Shown piece by piece: positions 35,885-45,470 of a stretch of 64,000 nucleotides of DNA. The notes below the pieces were generated by a model, which did not search any database, was not told the DNA's origin, and was given only the letters and a program-made list of their open reading frames with translations. The translations under genes were made by a program, and so were the position numbers. This DNA is from Spongiimicrobium salis (GTDB lineage: Bacteria > Bacteroidota > Bacteroidia > Flavobacteriales > Flavobacteriaceae), in contig NZ_JBHEQA010000004.1 in NCBI RefSeq assembly GCF_043678055.1, positions 186,001 through 250,000 of the forward strand, given 5' to 3'. Position 1 is the first letter of the stretch, and each line of letters begins with the position of its first letter.

Positions 35885-38077
35885 TTACTTTCCTAATTCT
35901 AATTGGTTCTTTACTAAATTATAATAATTTCCTTGCTGTGCAATCAACGCTTCATGATTTCCTATTTCAACAATTTTCCCCTTGTCCAACACCACAATCT
36001 GATGCGCATTTTTTACGGTACTCAAGCGGTGGGCGATGACCACTACCGTTTTATTTTTAAAGAAAATATCCAGTTTATTCATAATTTCCCGCTCATTGTT
36101 TGCATCCAATGCCGAAGTAGCCTCATCGAAAAACAGATAATCGGGATTTTTGTATACCGCTCTCGCAATAAGCAAGCGTTGTTTTTGCCCCGTACTCAAC
36201 CCAACACCTTCCATACCGATCTTTGTATTGTAAGACAGTGGCAAGGTCTCTATAAATTCTTTGATATTGGCGACGTCTACCGCATGGGCCAATTTTTGCT
36301 TATCTACATAATCTTCTCCTACGGCAATATTATTGGCAATAGTATCATTAAAAATATAACCTTCTTGCATGACTACACCACAATTTCTCCTCCAGGTCTT
36401 CTGTGAAATATTTCGGATATCATGATTCCCAACATTAATACTTCCCTTATTAGGTTCATAAAAACGCAGTAATAACTTCATTAAGGTTGTTTTTCCACTC
36501 CCACTTACACCAACAACAGCCGTAATCTTATTTGCAGGTATTTTTAGGTCTAAATCCTTGAGGACCATCTGATCCGAGCCGCTATATCGAAAGGATACCT
36601 TTTGTAAGGTAAAATCCAAATCTTTGGAAAGCTCTTCTATTTTCCGATCTCCCCTTTTTTCTTCATCTTCCTTATTATGGATTTCGGACAGACGATCTAA
36701 AGAAATCTTGGCATCCTGTACTTCCCGAATAAAATTGATCAACTGTGAAATAGGAGAGTTCAATTGCCCCACAATATAGCTGATCGCCAACATGATTCCC
36801 AAGGTGATATCGCCATCGATCACTAATTTAGCCGAAAGCACGGTAATCAGTATATTTTTTAATTCATTGATAAACTGCGACCCCACACTTTGATATTGTT
36901 CTAAGGCCAAACCTTCTATGGATATCTTAAACAAACGTGCCTGCAGGAATTCCCACCCCCATCTTTTTTGTTTCTCCGCATTATGCAGTTTTATTTCCTG
37001 CATTCCATTGATCAGTTCAATGACTTTACTTTGCTCCTGACTCACCTGGGAAAAGCGTTTGTAATCCAGATCTTTCCGTTTCTTCAAAAAGATGATGATC
37101 CATAAAAAATAAAAAAAGCTTCCCGCAGCAAAAATCCCAAAAATCAGCAAACTGTAATACGCTAACACAAAGCTGAATACAACAAGGTTCACCATAGAAA
37201 ACAACACGCTCAATGATGAGGTCGTTAAAATACGTTCTATACGTTTATGGTCATTGATCCGTTGCAAAATATCTCCGGTCATCCTAGCATCGAAGAAAGC
37301 GATGGGCAAGTTCATTAACTTAATGAAAAAGTCAGAAACTAGGGAAATATTGATTCGGGTACTTAAATGCAATAAAATCCAGCTCCGAATCACCTCGATC
37401 GCCGTTCGCCCGATAAAGAGTGCCAATTGCGCAAATAAAATCAGGTAAATAAAGTTAATATCCTGATTTTTAATCCCCACATCGACTACACTTTGTGTCA
37501 AAAATGGGAAAATCAATTGTAATAAACTGGCCGCAAGAAGGCCGATCACCAATTGCCAAATAAATTTCTTATACTTAAAGATGTATTTAGAAAGAAAGGA
37601 AAAACCAAACCCCTCTTCTTCTTCCTCAAAAACGGTTTTGTATAGTTTAGGAGTCGGTTCCACCAATAAGGCAATACCTTCTTCCGTATCTGCATTGGCG
37701 TTATTCCCTATCCAATGCTTAATAAATTCCTCTTGGGTATAGGAGATCAATCCATGTGCCGGGTCCGAAATATAATAGGTGCCTTTCTTTATTTTGTAGA
37801 GCACTGCAAAATGTTCTTTGTTCCAGTGCACTACCGCAGGTAACGGCGCTTCTTCCAAAGCATTGACACTTAACTTTACCCCTAAAGATCGAAATCCGAT
37901 GGCTTCCGAGGCCTCACTTAGATTCAGCAGATTGCTACCTTCACGCGTCGTCTCACTCAGGTCCCGAAGTTCTTGTATGGCAATATTCTTATCATAGAAT
38001 TTGGCAATGATCTTTAAACAAGTGGGGCCGCAGTCTTTAAAATCTGCTTGTTTATAAAAGGGAAATTTTTTTGACAT
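35885..38077 (-). CDS. Peptidase-containing ABC exporter (C39 bacteriocin-type)
   Basis: This 730-residue transporter both cleaves double-glycine leaders and exports the core peptide. The C39 peptidase (residues 1-140) has oxyanion Gln10, catalytic Cys16 (DCGPTC), His89 (NKEHFAVLY) and Asp105 (SDPAHG). The membrane domain (about 165-450) has six helices. The ATPase domain (about 480-730) has Walker A GVSGSGKTT, signature LSTGQKQR, Walker B LFFDEATSALD and the switch IAHRLST. All catalytic residues are intact. It is first in the operon with the HlyD adaptor and the VKOR-Trx protein. The probable substrate is the 52-residue peptide at 32514-32672. Confidence 0.93.
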   Translation of the reverse strand: MSKKFPFYKQADFKDCGPTCLKIIAKFYDKNIAIQELRDLSETTREGSNLLNLSEASEAIGFRSLGVKLSVNALEEAPLPAVVHWNKEHFAVLYKIKKGTYYISDPAHGLISYTQEEFIKHWIGNNANADTEEGIALLVEPTPKLYKTVFEEEEEGFGFSFLSKYIFKYKKFIWQLVIGLLAASLLQLIFPFLTQSVVDVGIKNQDINFIYLILFAQLALFIGRTAIEVIRSWILLHLSTRINISLVSDFFIKLMNLPIAFFDARMTGDILQRINDHKRIERILTTSSLSVLFSMVNLVVFSFVLAYYSLLIFGIFAAGSFFYFLWIIIFLKKRKDLDYKRFSQVSQEQSKVIELINGMQEIKLHNAEKQKRWGWEFLQARLFKISIEGLALEQYQSVGSQFINELKNILITVLSAKLVIDGDITLGIMLAISYIVGQLNSPISQLINFIREVQDAKISLDRLSEIHNKEDEEKRGDRKIEELSKDLDFTLQKVSFRYSGSDQMVLKDLDLKIPANKITAVVGVSGSGKTTLMKLLLRFYEPNKGSINVGNHDIRNISQKTWRRNCGVVMQEGYIFNDTIANNIAVGEDYVDKQKLAHAVDVANIKEFIETLPLSYNTKIGMEGVGLSTGQKQRLLIARAVYKNPDYLFFDEATSALDANNEREIMNKLDIFFKNKTVVVIAHRLSTVKNAHQIVVLDKGKIVEIGNHEALIAQQGNYYNLVKNQLELGK

Positions 38078-38156
38078 TTAAATTTTCTGACATGATTTTT
38101 AAGTGCTACAACATCCTCCTCTACACAAAAAACACTTACAGTATAAATCTAATTAT

Positions 38157-38189
38157 AAAAAAGAAAAATCCTATAAATTTTTCTTTTTT
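38157..38189. repeat. A/T-rich inverted repeat upstream of the exporter operon
   Basis: Perfect 13-base arms AAAAAAGAAAAAT (38157-38169) and ATTTTTCTTTTTT (38177-38189) with a 7-base loop, 80 bases before the exporter ATG. It could be a weak bidirectional terminator or an operator. The 250-base gap also contains the prc terminator and no ORF I would accept. Confidence 0.4.
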
Positions 38190-38261
38190 TTAGCATAAAA
38201 TCGCAGACAAATCATAGTCTTCCCAAATACGAGGCGTACTTTGTATTTGTGAAGCATATAC

Positions 38262-38293
38262 TAAAAAAGCCTTTACTCCTAGAGTAAAGGCTT
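38262..38293 (-). terminator. Rho-independent terminator after prc
   Basis: 12-bp perfect stem AAGCCTTTACTC/GAGTAAAGGCTT (38267-38278, 38282-38293) with a 3-base loop, followed on the minus strand by a T-run. It lies 35 bases after the prc stop and separates it from the exporter operon. Confidence 0.8.
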
Positions 38294-38327
38294 CCTATTC
38301 TTGTTCAATGAATTTGGATTAGAAGAA

Positions 38328-40457
38328 CTATTCTTTTACGCTAGCCAACTTATTAGGTCTAATATTGTTGATTTTTAAATCTTGTAAAACATTGATCGCT
38401 TCTTCTACATACACGTCCTTGGCCAGATCTTTATGCCAACGATTGCGCTTCTGACGCAATGTAGAATCCTTTGTAAACAATTCTTCTTCGTATTTCAAGG
38501 ATTCAAAAGTAAGTTTGGAATCGTACTCGCTCAACTTCTTAAAGTACTTGGTTTTCTCTTCCAACTTTTTTTCTTCTTTCTTAAAGTCTTCATAGTTCAA
38601 GGACACCAAATTTTCATCTTGTTGTTCCTTGATCCATTTTGCATTTTCTTCAATCAACTTTATTTGAGGGTTCAACGCCATACGCTTTTGACTATCCTCA
38701 ATAGTTTTTTCAAAATCGATATATCCATCCCAAACTTCGTAGTCTGCAGGTGAAATCTTATCCCAAGCCAATGGGTTTTCCTGATCTCGTTCACCTATAT
38801 CAATATAGCTATAGCGATCTGGAACCACGATATCACTTTCCACACCTTTCAATTGTGTAGACCCACCATTGATACGGTAGAATTTTTGTGTCGTCAATTT
38901 TAAGGCGCCTAAATCTCCATGTTCGTTACTTCTCAACATTTTGTTCAGAGGGTATACATTCTGCACTGTTCCTTTTCCAAAAGTCTGTTTGCTTCCAATA
39001 ATAACCGCTCTTTTATAGTCCTGCATGGCCGCTGCCAATATCTCTGAGGCAGAAGCAGATAATTCATTCACTAAAATCACTAAGGGACCATCCCATTGGA
39101 TACGCTCATCGCGATCGTCATATACATCTTTTCGCTCACCCGCAGATCGTACCTGTACCACTGGACCATCTTTGATGAACAGCCCGGCCATTTCTACCAC
39201 TGTACGTAGAGAACCTCCTCCATTATCACGAAGGTCAAGCACAAGCCCTTCCATACCTTCTTGCTTTAAGCGCTCTATTTCTTTTGCAATATCACTTGCC
39301 GCATTTCTCTTGGTATAGTCTTCAAAATCTACATAAAACTTGGGAAGATTAATCAATCCGAATTTTTCCTTTCCTTTGATCACATTTGCAGATTTGGCAT
39401 AGGACTCTTCCAGTACTACAATATCTCTTGTAACTGAAATCACCTCAATAGAACCATCTACTTTCTTTATGGTTAAATGCACAACGGAGCCTTTGGGGCC
39501 TTTAATGAATTCAATGGCATCATCCAAACGCATTCCGACAATATCAACAGGATCCTCTCCATCTTGACCTACTTTTAAAATTTCATCCCCTACCTCAATT
39601 TTCTGGTCGCGCCATACAGGACCTCCAGAAATAACTTCTACAATTTTGGTTTGATCTTTTCGCTTTTGCAAACGCGCACCAATCCCTTCAAAAGATCCGG
39701 ACATGCTAGTGTCAAATTTCTCCTTATCCCTAGGGGCAAAGTAAAAAGTATGGGGATCAAATTCATCTACGATGGTATTGATATATTGTACAAACCAATC
39801 TTTTCGCTCCAAATCATCGACAAAATCAAAAAATTCATCCAACGTTCCTTTGGTAGCTTCTCTAGCCGCCATTTCCATTTCTTCAACGCTAAGCGATTTA
39901 TAGGATGCATCTTCTTCCTTTTTCTTTTCATTGGTGTCCAATTCCAAATCATAGTCTCCAATGGTCGCATATTTCAATTGCTTTCTCCATCTTTCCCTCA
40001 ATTCTTTTTTGGAAGTTGCAAAAGGTTGATCGTCATATTCTAAACTAATTTGCTCTTTTTTGGTATAATCGAAAGGCTCAGATAAGATGTCCTTATAAAT
40101 GGATTTTGCCTCCTCCATTCTCTTGATCAAACGTTTGTGGACAAAATCAAAAAAGGTGATATCCGTATTTTTTATTTGATCATCGATTTGAAATTTATAT
40201 TTTTCAAAATCGGCGATATCCTCTTCCAGGAAATAGCGTTTGGTAGGATCCAAAAGATCGATAAAATCTTCGAAAACACTTACGGAAAAATCGTCATCGA
40301 TCTCTTTGGCATCATAATGCCCCTCTTTCAACACATAACTGATCAAATCAATGAGCAGCTTATCCTTATCGTTATTTTCAAATGATTTATTCGTAAAACT
40401 ACACGATGCTACCGCAACCAACATTGCCAGTAATCCAATGGCCAAGTTCTTCCTCAT
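38328..40457 (-). CDS. prc: Carboxy-terminal (tail-specific) processing protease Prc
   Basis: This 709-residue S41 peptidase has a signal ending in lipobox-like VASC. A helical N-terminal region follows (20-240), then a PDZ domain (about 245-345, with VWRDQKIEVGDEILKVGQDG). The catalytic domain has DLRDNGGG, the serine motif NELSASASEIL (Ser about 469) and the lysine in QTFGKGTVQ (Lys495). Prc degrades or trims periplasmic proteins from their C-terminal ends and is about the length of E. coli Prc (682). It lies upstream of the peptide-export genes on the same strand but is cut off by a terminator. Any role with the peptide is unsupported. Confidence 0.93.
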   Translation of the reverse strand: MRKNLAIGLLAMLVAVASCSFTNKSFENNDKDKLLIDLISYVLKEGHYDAKEIDDDFSVSVFEDFIDLLDPTKRYFLEEDIADFEKYKFQIDDQIKNTDITFFDFVHKRLIKRMEEAKSIYKDILSEPFDYTKKEQISLEYDDQPFATSKKELRERWRKQLKYATIGDYDLELDTNEKKKEEDASYKSLSVEEMEMAAREATKGTLDEFFDFVDDLERKDWFVQYINTIVDEFDPHTFYFAPRDKEKFDTSMSGSFEGIGARLQKRKDQTKIVEVISGGPVWRDQKIEVGDEILKVGQDGEDPVDIVGMRLDDAIEFIKGPKGSVVHLTIKKVDGSIEVISVTRDIVVLEESYAKSANVIKGKEKFGLINLPKFYVDFEDYTKRNAASDIAKEIERLKQEGMEGLVLDLRDNGGGSLRTVVEMAGLFIKDGPVVQVRSAGERKDVYDDRDERIQWDGPLVILVNELSASASEILAAAMQDYKRAVIIGSKQTFGKGTVQNVYPLNKMLRSNEHGDLGALKLTTQKFYRINGGSTQLKGVESDIVVPDRYSYIDIGERDQENPLAWDKISPADYEVWDGYIDFEKTIEDSQKRMALNPQIKLIEENAKWIKEQQDENLVSLNYEDFKKEEKKLEEKTKYFKKLSEYDSKLTFESLKYEEELFTKDSTLRQKRNRWHKDLAKDVYVEEAINVLQDLKINNIRPNKLASVKE

Positions 40458-40664
40458 GCGAAATTTTTATTTAGATTGTTTAATTCTCTAGATTTCCACA
40501 CCCATGTCTTTGATAAAGGTATGAATCCCCTAATATACTGAAAAAACCATGCCAGTCTTCGGGCAAGGTCAATAATTTTTTGTTAAACGTTTCCTCTCCG
40601 TTAAAAAAAGGATGTACCGTAAAAACACTTTAAAAACGTATTTTTACACTATAAATTATATTAT

Positions 40665-41444
40665 ATGCAAAAACCTTTGATTCTCCTAACAAATGATGAT
40701 GGTATAACAGCACCAGGTTTAAGGGCGCTGATACGTTTTATGAAAGAAATTGGAGATGTAATCGTGGTAGCACCAGACAGCCCTCAATCTGGTATGGGAC
40801 ATGCCATTACCTTGGACAATGCGCTCTATTCCAAAAAAGTTACTGTAGACCAAGCGGCAGGCGCACTGGAAGAATACAGCTGCAGTGGCACCCCCGCCGA
40901 TTGTGTAAAACTGGGACTTCAAGAAATTTTAAATCGCAAACCGGATATCTGCATTAGCGGTATTAATCACGGTTCCAATTCCTCGATCAATGTTATTTAT
41001 TCCGGTACCATGAGTGCTGCGATAGAAGCAGGTATTGAAGGTATTCCTGCCATTGGGTTCTCGCTTTGCGATTACGGGTGGAAAGCAGATTTTGAGCCTG
41101 CGAAACCCATTGTCCAAAAAATTGTGAGGGAAGCATTGACCCATAAAATTCCGGAAGGTGTAGTGCTTAACGTAAACATTCCCAAATTGGAAGGCAAACC
41201 CTTTAAAGGAATCCGAATTTGCAGACAAGCAAGGGCCAATTGGAAAGAAGAATTTGACAAACGTGTAAATCCTATGGGAAAAGAATATTATTGGCTCACC
41301 GGTACCTTTGAACTCTTGGACAAAGGTGAAGATACCGATGAATGGGCATTGGCCCAAGGCTATGTTTCTGTTGTTCCCACACAATTTGACCTTACGGCCC
41401 ATCATGCCATTCAACATATTAACAATTGGAATTTACAAGAGTAA
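40665..41444 (+). CDS. surE: 5'/3'-nucleotidase SurE
   Basis: This 259-residue metal-dependent phosphatase acts on nucleoside monophosphates. It has the N-terminal ILLTNDDGITAPGLRAL (metal ligands Asp-Asp), VVAPDSPQSGMGHAIT (Ser and Asn region), CSGTPADCVKLGL and SGINHGSNSS. Length is normal. The gene diverges from prc across a 207-base gap in which I find no clear promoter match. A 101-residue membrane protein follows after 1 base, and lpxB after that, forming one operon. Confidence 0.95.
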   Translation: MQKPLILLTNDDGITAPGLRALIRFMKEIGDVIVVAPDSPQSGMGHAITLDNALYSKKVTVDQAAGALEEYSCSGTPADCVKLGLQEILNRKPDICISGINHGSNSSINVIYSGTMSAAIEAGIEGIPAIGFSLCDYGWKADFEPAKPIVQKIVREALTHKIPEGVVLNVNIPKLEGKPFKGIRICRQARANWKEEFDKRVNPMGKEYYWLTGTFELLDKGEDTDEWALAQGYVSVVPTQFDLTAHHAIQHINNWNLQE

Positions 41445-41445
41445 A

Positions 41446-41751
41446 ATGACAACCAAAAAACCTTTCATAGTGAATAAAAAAGAAATAATTCTTGGATTTT
41501 TAATTGGGGTAATTGCCAATACTATTGGGTCCGTCCTATATATTTTATTATTTTCCGATTACAGTATTAAAGAAACCTATCTGAATGCCGTACAACAGGG
41601 GCATATTGGTAGTATACTGGCCCTTGGAGCAATACTCAATCTCATTGCCTTTTTTAGTTTTATTAAACTTCGGAAAGACAGTTATGCGAGAGGTGTTCTC
41701 ATTGCAACAATGTTTACGGCCTTATTGATTGTTTATTATAAAATATTTTAA
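41446..41751 (+). CDS. Small three-helix membrane protein between surE and lpxB
   Basis: This 101-residue protein is taken from ATG 41446, 1 base after the surE stop; a longer frame from 41308 only overlaps surE. It has three hydrophobic helices: IILGFLIGVIANTIGSVLYI, IGSILALGAILNLIAFFSFI and GVLIATMFTALLIVYY. A short charged N-terminus (MTTKKPFIVNKKE) precedes them. No motif indicates a reaction. Conservation between surE and lpxB in flavobacteria suggests an envelope role, as inference from position. The downstream lpxB ATG lies 37 bases further. Confidence 0.7.
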   Translation: MTTKKPFIVNKKEIILGFLIGVIANTIGSVLYILLFSDYSIKETYLNAVQQGHIGSILALGAILNLIAFFSFIKLRKDSYARGVLIATMFTALLIVYYKIF

Positions 41752-41788
41752 TTCTGTACAATGGCTATTAGGGCATGTACCATACCGC

Positions 41789-42901
41789 ATGAAATATTAT
41801 ATTATTGTAGGGGAAGCATCGGGTGATCTTCATGGATCTAACTTGATCAAAGCCTTAAAAATTGAAGATTCCCAGGCCAGCATTCAATGTTGGGGAGGAG
41901 ATCTTATGCAACAAGCGGGAGGAGATTTGATAAAGCACTATAAAGATATGGCCTTTATGGGCTTCCTTGAAGTGCTTCGAAATCTGCCTCAAATTTTTAA
42001 GAATATTGCTTTCTGTAAAGAAAGCATCAAAGCCTTTCAACCAGATGTCATTGTTTTTATTGATTTTTCGGGTTTTAATTTGCGCATTGCTGCTTGGGCC
42101 AAAATGAATGGCTATCGTACCCATTATTACATTTCTCCTCAAATATGGGCCTCACGTGAAAAGCGAATCCATAAAATCAAAAGAGATATTGATGCCATGC
42201 ATGTGATTCTTCCTTTTGAAAAGGATTTTTATGAAAAAAAGCATGGATATCCCGTTAATTTTGTAGGTCATCCATTAATAGATGCTATAGCACAATATAG
42301 CTTTTCCGAAGAAGATAACTTTAGAAAAGCGCATCAACTAGACCCTAAAAAACCCATTATAGCACTGCTCCCGGGAAGTAGAAAACAGGAAGTACAAAAA
42401 ATGCTCACCGTAATGCTTTCGGTGCAACCCAATTTTGAGGAATATCAATTTGTAATTGCCGGCGCCCCAAGCTTAACTTACGAATTTTATGCCCCTTTCC
42501 TGAATACTCCAAATGTTGCATTTGTTTCCAATAAGACCTATGACTTATTGCGAATTGCACACGCTGCTTTGGTCACAAGTGGCACGGCTACTTTAGAAAC
42601 AGCCTTGTTTAAAGTTCCACAAGTGGTATGTTATAAAGGCAATTGGCTCTCCTATCAAATCGCTAAACGAATTATTACTTTAAAATATATTTCATTAGTA
42701 AATTTGATTATGGACAGAGAAGTGGTCAAAGAACTCATTCAGCACGATATGAATTCAAAAAAGCTGCACCAAGCCCTTTCGGATATTCTGGAATCCAAAA
42801 ACAGAGCAATTGTTTTGGCCGATTATGAGGCCTTGGAGAAAAAGTTAGGTGGAAAAGGAGCCAGTCAAAAAGCCGCTCGTTTAATTGCAAAAATGAATTA
42901 A
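41789..42901 (+). CDS. lpxB: Lipid-A-disaccharide synthase
   Basis: The start at 41789 (MKYYIIVGEASGDLHG) places the family N-terminal motif correctly; an upstream in-frame Met at 41729 lies inside the previous gene. The protein is 370 residues. LpxB condenses UDP-2,3-diacylglucosamine with lipid X to give the lipid A disaccharide. Further motifs are VIVFIDFSGFNLRIA, YISPQIWASREKRI, PFEKDFYEKKHG, FVGHPLIDA and LLPGSRKQEV. It is the last gene of the surE operon, and its stop is followed directly by a run of 12 C residues. Confidence 0.95.
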   Translation: MKYYIIVGEASGDLHGSNLIKALKIEDSQASIQCWGGDLMQQAGGDLIKHYKDMAFMGFLEVLRNLPQIFKNIAFCKESIKAFQPDVIVFIDFSGFNLRIAAWAKMNGYRTHYYISPQIWASREKRIHKIKRDIDAMHVILPFEKDFYEKKHGYPVNFVGHPLIDAIAQYSFSEEDNFRKAHQLDPKKPIIALLPGSRKQEVQKMLTVMLSVQPNFEEYQFVIAGAPSLTYEFYAPFLNTPNVAFVSNKTYDLLRIAHAALVTSGTATLETALFKVPQVVCYKGNWLSYQIAKRIITLKYISLVNLIMDREVVKELIQHDMNSKKLHQALSDILESKNRAIVLADYEALEKKLGGKGASQKAARLIAKMN

Positions 42902-42913
42902 CCCCCCCCCCCC
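42902..42913. repeat. Homopolymeric C12 tract
   Basis: Twelve consecutive C residues start at the base after the lpxB stop and end 15 bases before the ATG of the DUF885 lipoprotein gene. Such runs are rare in AT-rich DNA and prone to slippage. Its length may also be affected by sequencing error. Confidence 0.85.
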
Positions 42914-42928
42914 GAAATAGTAACTATT

Positions 42929-44752
42929 ATGATTACAAAATTAAAAATCTTGACATTGGGCCTTTGTATCATTTGTGCTACAAGTTGCAAAGATGATGAA
43001 AAGCAAGCCTCCTCCCCTGAGCAAATCCAGAATGCCTCCAAAAAGCTGAACGATTGGTTTCGGGCCAATTGGGAAGAAGACATCTCATACTCTCCCGAAA
43101 CGCAAACCTATATAGGTGATAAGACGGATTATGGCAAATGGGACGACCGCTCAAAACAAGCGGAAGAGGAAAATTTGAAACGCACCAAAATGCGATTACG
43201 CTATTTAAAGGATTCCGTGGATATGGACGCCTTGGATCAGGCCACAGGACTTAGTTATACTTTGGCCGTTCAGCAAATGGAAAATGAAATTGCCGACTAT
43301 CAGTACCGTTTGCACAATTACCCTGTGAACCAAATGTTCGGTACGCATTCCCAGATACCTTCTTTTTTAATCAATATGCACCGCATTACGGATAAAAGTG
43401 ATGCGGAAGCCTATATTTCCCGATTAAATGGTGTTGATAAGGTGATGGCACAAGCTATTACCGGATTGAAAGAACGGGAAGCAGCAGGAATTATGCCTCC
43501 AAAATTTGTGTTTCCAAGAGTTCTTGAATCTTCGCGGAATATCCTGTTAGGGCAGCCTTTTGACACCGATGAAAAAGAAAGTACGCTTTTGGCCGATTTC
43601 ACAAAAAAAGTGGCCGCCCTAGAGCTATCCGAAGAAGATAAAAACACTTTGGTGGATGCTGCAAAAGAGGCTTTGATCAATTCGGTAAAACCCGGATATG
43701 AAAATTTAATTGCTTTTCTCAGCGAACAGGAAAAAAGGGCCACAACGGATGATGGTGCCTGGAAGTTCAATAATGGGGACGCCTTTTATAATAATGCCCT
43801 GGCCAGAACTACGACCACTACTATGACGGCAGAAGAAATCCACGAATTAGGACTTTCCGAAGTAGAACGCATTCACAAAGAAATGAATGCCATCAAAGAA
43901 CAGGTTGGTTTTGAGGGAAGTTTACAGAAATTCTTTGGTTTTATGCGCGAAGATCAACGGTTTTATTTCCCGGACACCAAAGAAGGAAGAGAAGCGTATA
44001 TGGCCGAGGCCGTTAAACTCATCGATCATATGAAAAGTCGTTTGGGAGAATTGTTTTTAACACAGCCCAAGGCGGATATGATCGTGAAACAAGTGGAAGC
44101 TTTTCGAGAAAAATCGGCGGGCAAGGCCTTTTATCAAGCTCCAGCCATAGACGGATCCAGACCGGGAACGTATTATGCCAATATGTACGATATTATGGCC
44201 ATGCCAAAATATCAAATGGAAGCTTTGGCCTATCACGAAGGGATTCCCGGGCACCATATGCAATTGGCCATTGCCCAGGAATTGAAAGACATTCCTATGT
44301 TTAGGAAATTTGGACGATATACGGCCTATTCCGAAGGCTGGGGGCTATATACCGAAATGATTCCTAAGGAAATGGGACTCTACGTTGATCCGTATTCAGA
44401 TTTTGGACGTTTGGCCATGGAATTATGGCGTGCCTGCCGCTTGGTGGTCGATACCGGTATCCATTATAAGAAATGGACTAGGGAGCAGAGTATTGCTTAC
44501 TATAAGGATAACACGCCTAATGCCGAAAGTGACGCTATAAAAATGGTTGAACGGCATATTGTAATGCCTTCTCAAGCTACAGCATATAAGGTGGGGATGA
44601 ACAAAATTCTCTCCCTTAGGGAAATGGCAAAGGAAAAGTTGGGCGATAAATTCGATATTCGGGAATTTCATGATGTTGTACTCACCAATGGTGCCGTTCC
44701 TTTAAATGTATTGGAAGATATGGTAAATGATTGGGTTGCCAGTAAATCTTAA
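42929..44752 (+). CDS. DUF885-family lipoprotein, probable zinc metallopeptidase
   Basis: This 607-residue lipoprotein has a signal ending in lipobox ATSC (Cys about residue 20). The rest is one DUF885 domain. The characteristic metal-binding motif is AYHEGIPGHHMQLA (HExxxHH type), with a downstream Glu in YSEGWGLYTEMIP; these suggest a thermolysin-like zinc site. Other members are described as secreted peptidases, and no substrate is certain. A homopolymer C12 tract lies between this gene and lpxB, which may alter expression. A long hairpin follows the stop. Confidence 0.85.
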   Translation: MITKLKILTLGLCIICATSCKDDEKQASSPEQIQNASKKLNDWFRANWEEDISYSPETQTYIGDKTDYGKWDDRSKQAEEENLKRTKMRLRYLKDSVDMDALDQATGLSYTLAVQQMENEIADYQYRLHNYPVNQMFGTHSQIPSFLINMHRITDKSDAEAYISRLNGVDKVMAQAITGLKEREAAGIMPPKFVFPRVLESSRNILLGQPFDTDEKESTLLADFTKKVAALELSEEDKNTLVDAAKEALINSVKPGYENLIAFLSEQEKRATTDDGAWKFNNGDAFYNNALARTTTTTMTAEEIHELGLSEVERIHKEMNAIKEQVGFEGSLQKFFGFMREDQRFYFPDTKEGREAYMAEAVKLIDHMKSRLGELFLTQPKADMIVKQVEAFREKSAGKAFYQAPAIDGSRPGTYYANMYDIMAMPKYQMEALAYHEGIPGHHMQLAIAQELKDIPMFRKFGRYTAYSEGWGLYTEMIPKEMGLYVDPYSDFGRLAMELWRACRLVVDTGIHYKKWTREQSIAYYKDNTPNAESDAIKMVERHIVMPSQATAYKVGMNKILSLREMAKEKLGDKFDIREFHDVVLTNGAVPLNVLEDMVNDWVASKS

Positions 44753-44773
44753 TTATAATGACAAGACTTAGGA

Positions 44774-44810
44774 ATTCGGTCGGAATACTAAGCTAATGTT
44801 CCGACCGAAT
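44774..44810 (+). terminator. Long-stem hairpin after the DUF885 gene
   Basis: Perfect 12-bp stem ATTCGGTCGGAA/TTCCGACCGAAT (44774-44785, 44799-44810) with a 13-base loop, followed by ACTATTTTATATTTC. The tract is only partly T, so terminator function is likely but not certain. Confidence 0.55.
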
Positions 44811-44911
44811 ACTATTTTATATTTCAGTGGGGATATAAATTAAGATATAGATTTTTTTCTATTTCATAAATAATTGTATTTTTAGCACATCCTTTTCTCA
44901 ACACCGCACTA

Positions 44912-45469
44912 ATGATTCGAAAAATGCTCTGGCTACTGCTCTTATTGACCCTTGCTCAATGCGGCACTTCAAAACGAAAGCGGGCCAGCCTAAAAGAGCG
45001 AAAAATCATAGTTCCTGCCAAAACAGCTATTGCGTCTTCTACAAATGCCCCAAACACTACCGAAGAAACGATTCCGACCTTAACGACCAAAGCGGATGAT
45101 ATTATTGCGACCGCGCTAACCTTTTCCAATGTACGTTATATGTACGGCGGTACAACCAGAAAAGGCATGGATTGCTCTGGCCTAGTATACACTTCTTTTA
45201 AGGCTCATGATATTGCCCTGCCCAGAGTTTCGGCCGCCATGGCACTCGAAGGAGAAGCCGTTCCTTTGAAAAAGGTTGTTGAGGGGGACCTTTTATTTTT
45301 CAACACCAATCGCAAAAGAAAACGGATCAATCATGTTGGTCTGGTTGTCAGTACAGATCAAGGCGTTATTAAATTCATTCATGCCACAAGTTCCAGGGGA
45401 GTCATTGTTTCTTCTATTAAGGAAGGTTTTTGGAATTATGCTTTTGTAAAGGCCAAACGCATCCTTTAA
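44912..45469 (+). CDS. NlpC/P60 (C40) cell-wall peptidase lipoprotein
   Basis: This 185-residue lipoprotein has lipobox LAQCG (Cys about 17) followed by a Thr/Lys-rich linker. The C-terminal NlpC/P60 domain (about 60-185) has the catalytic Cys in MDCSGLVYTSF and His in NHVGLVVS, with a third polar residue in FIHATSSRG. Family members are DL- or LD-endopeptidases cutting peptidoglycan stem peptides. comEC starts 1 base after its stop, so they share a transcript. Confidence 0.9.
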   Translation: MIRKMLWLLLLLTLAQCGTSKRKRASLKERKIIVPAKTAIASSTNAPNTTEETIPTLTTKADDIIATALTFSNVRYMYGGTTRKGMDCSGLVYTSFKAHDIALPRVSAAMALEGEAVPLKKVVEGDLLFFNTNRKRKRINHVGLVVSTDQGVIKFIHATSSRGVIVSSIKEGFWNYAFVKAKRIL

Positions 45470-45470
45470 G

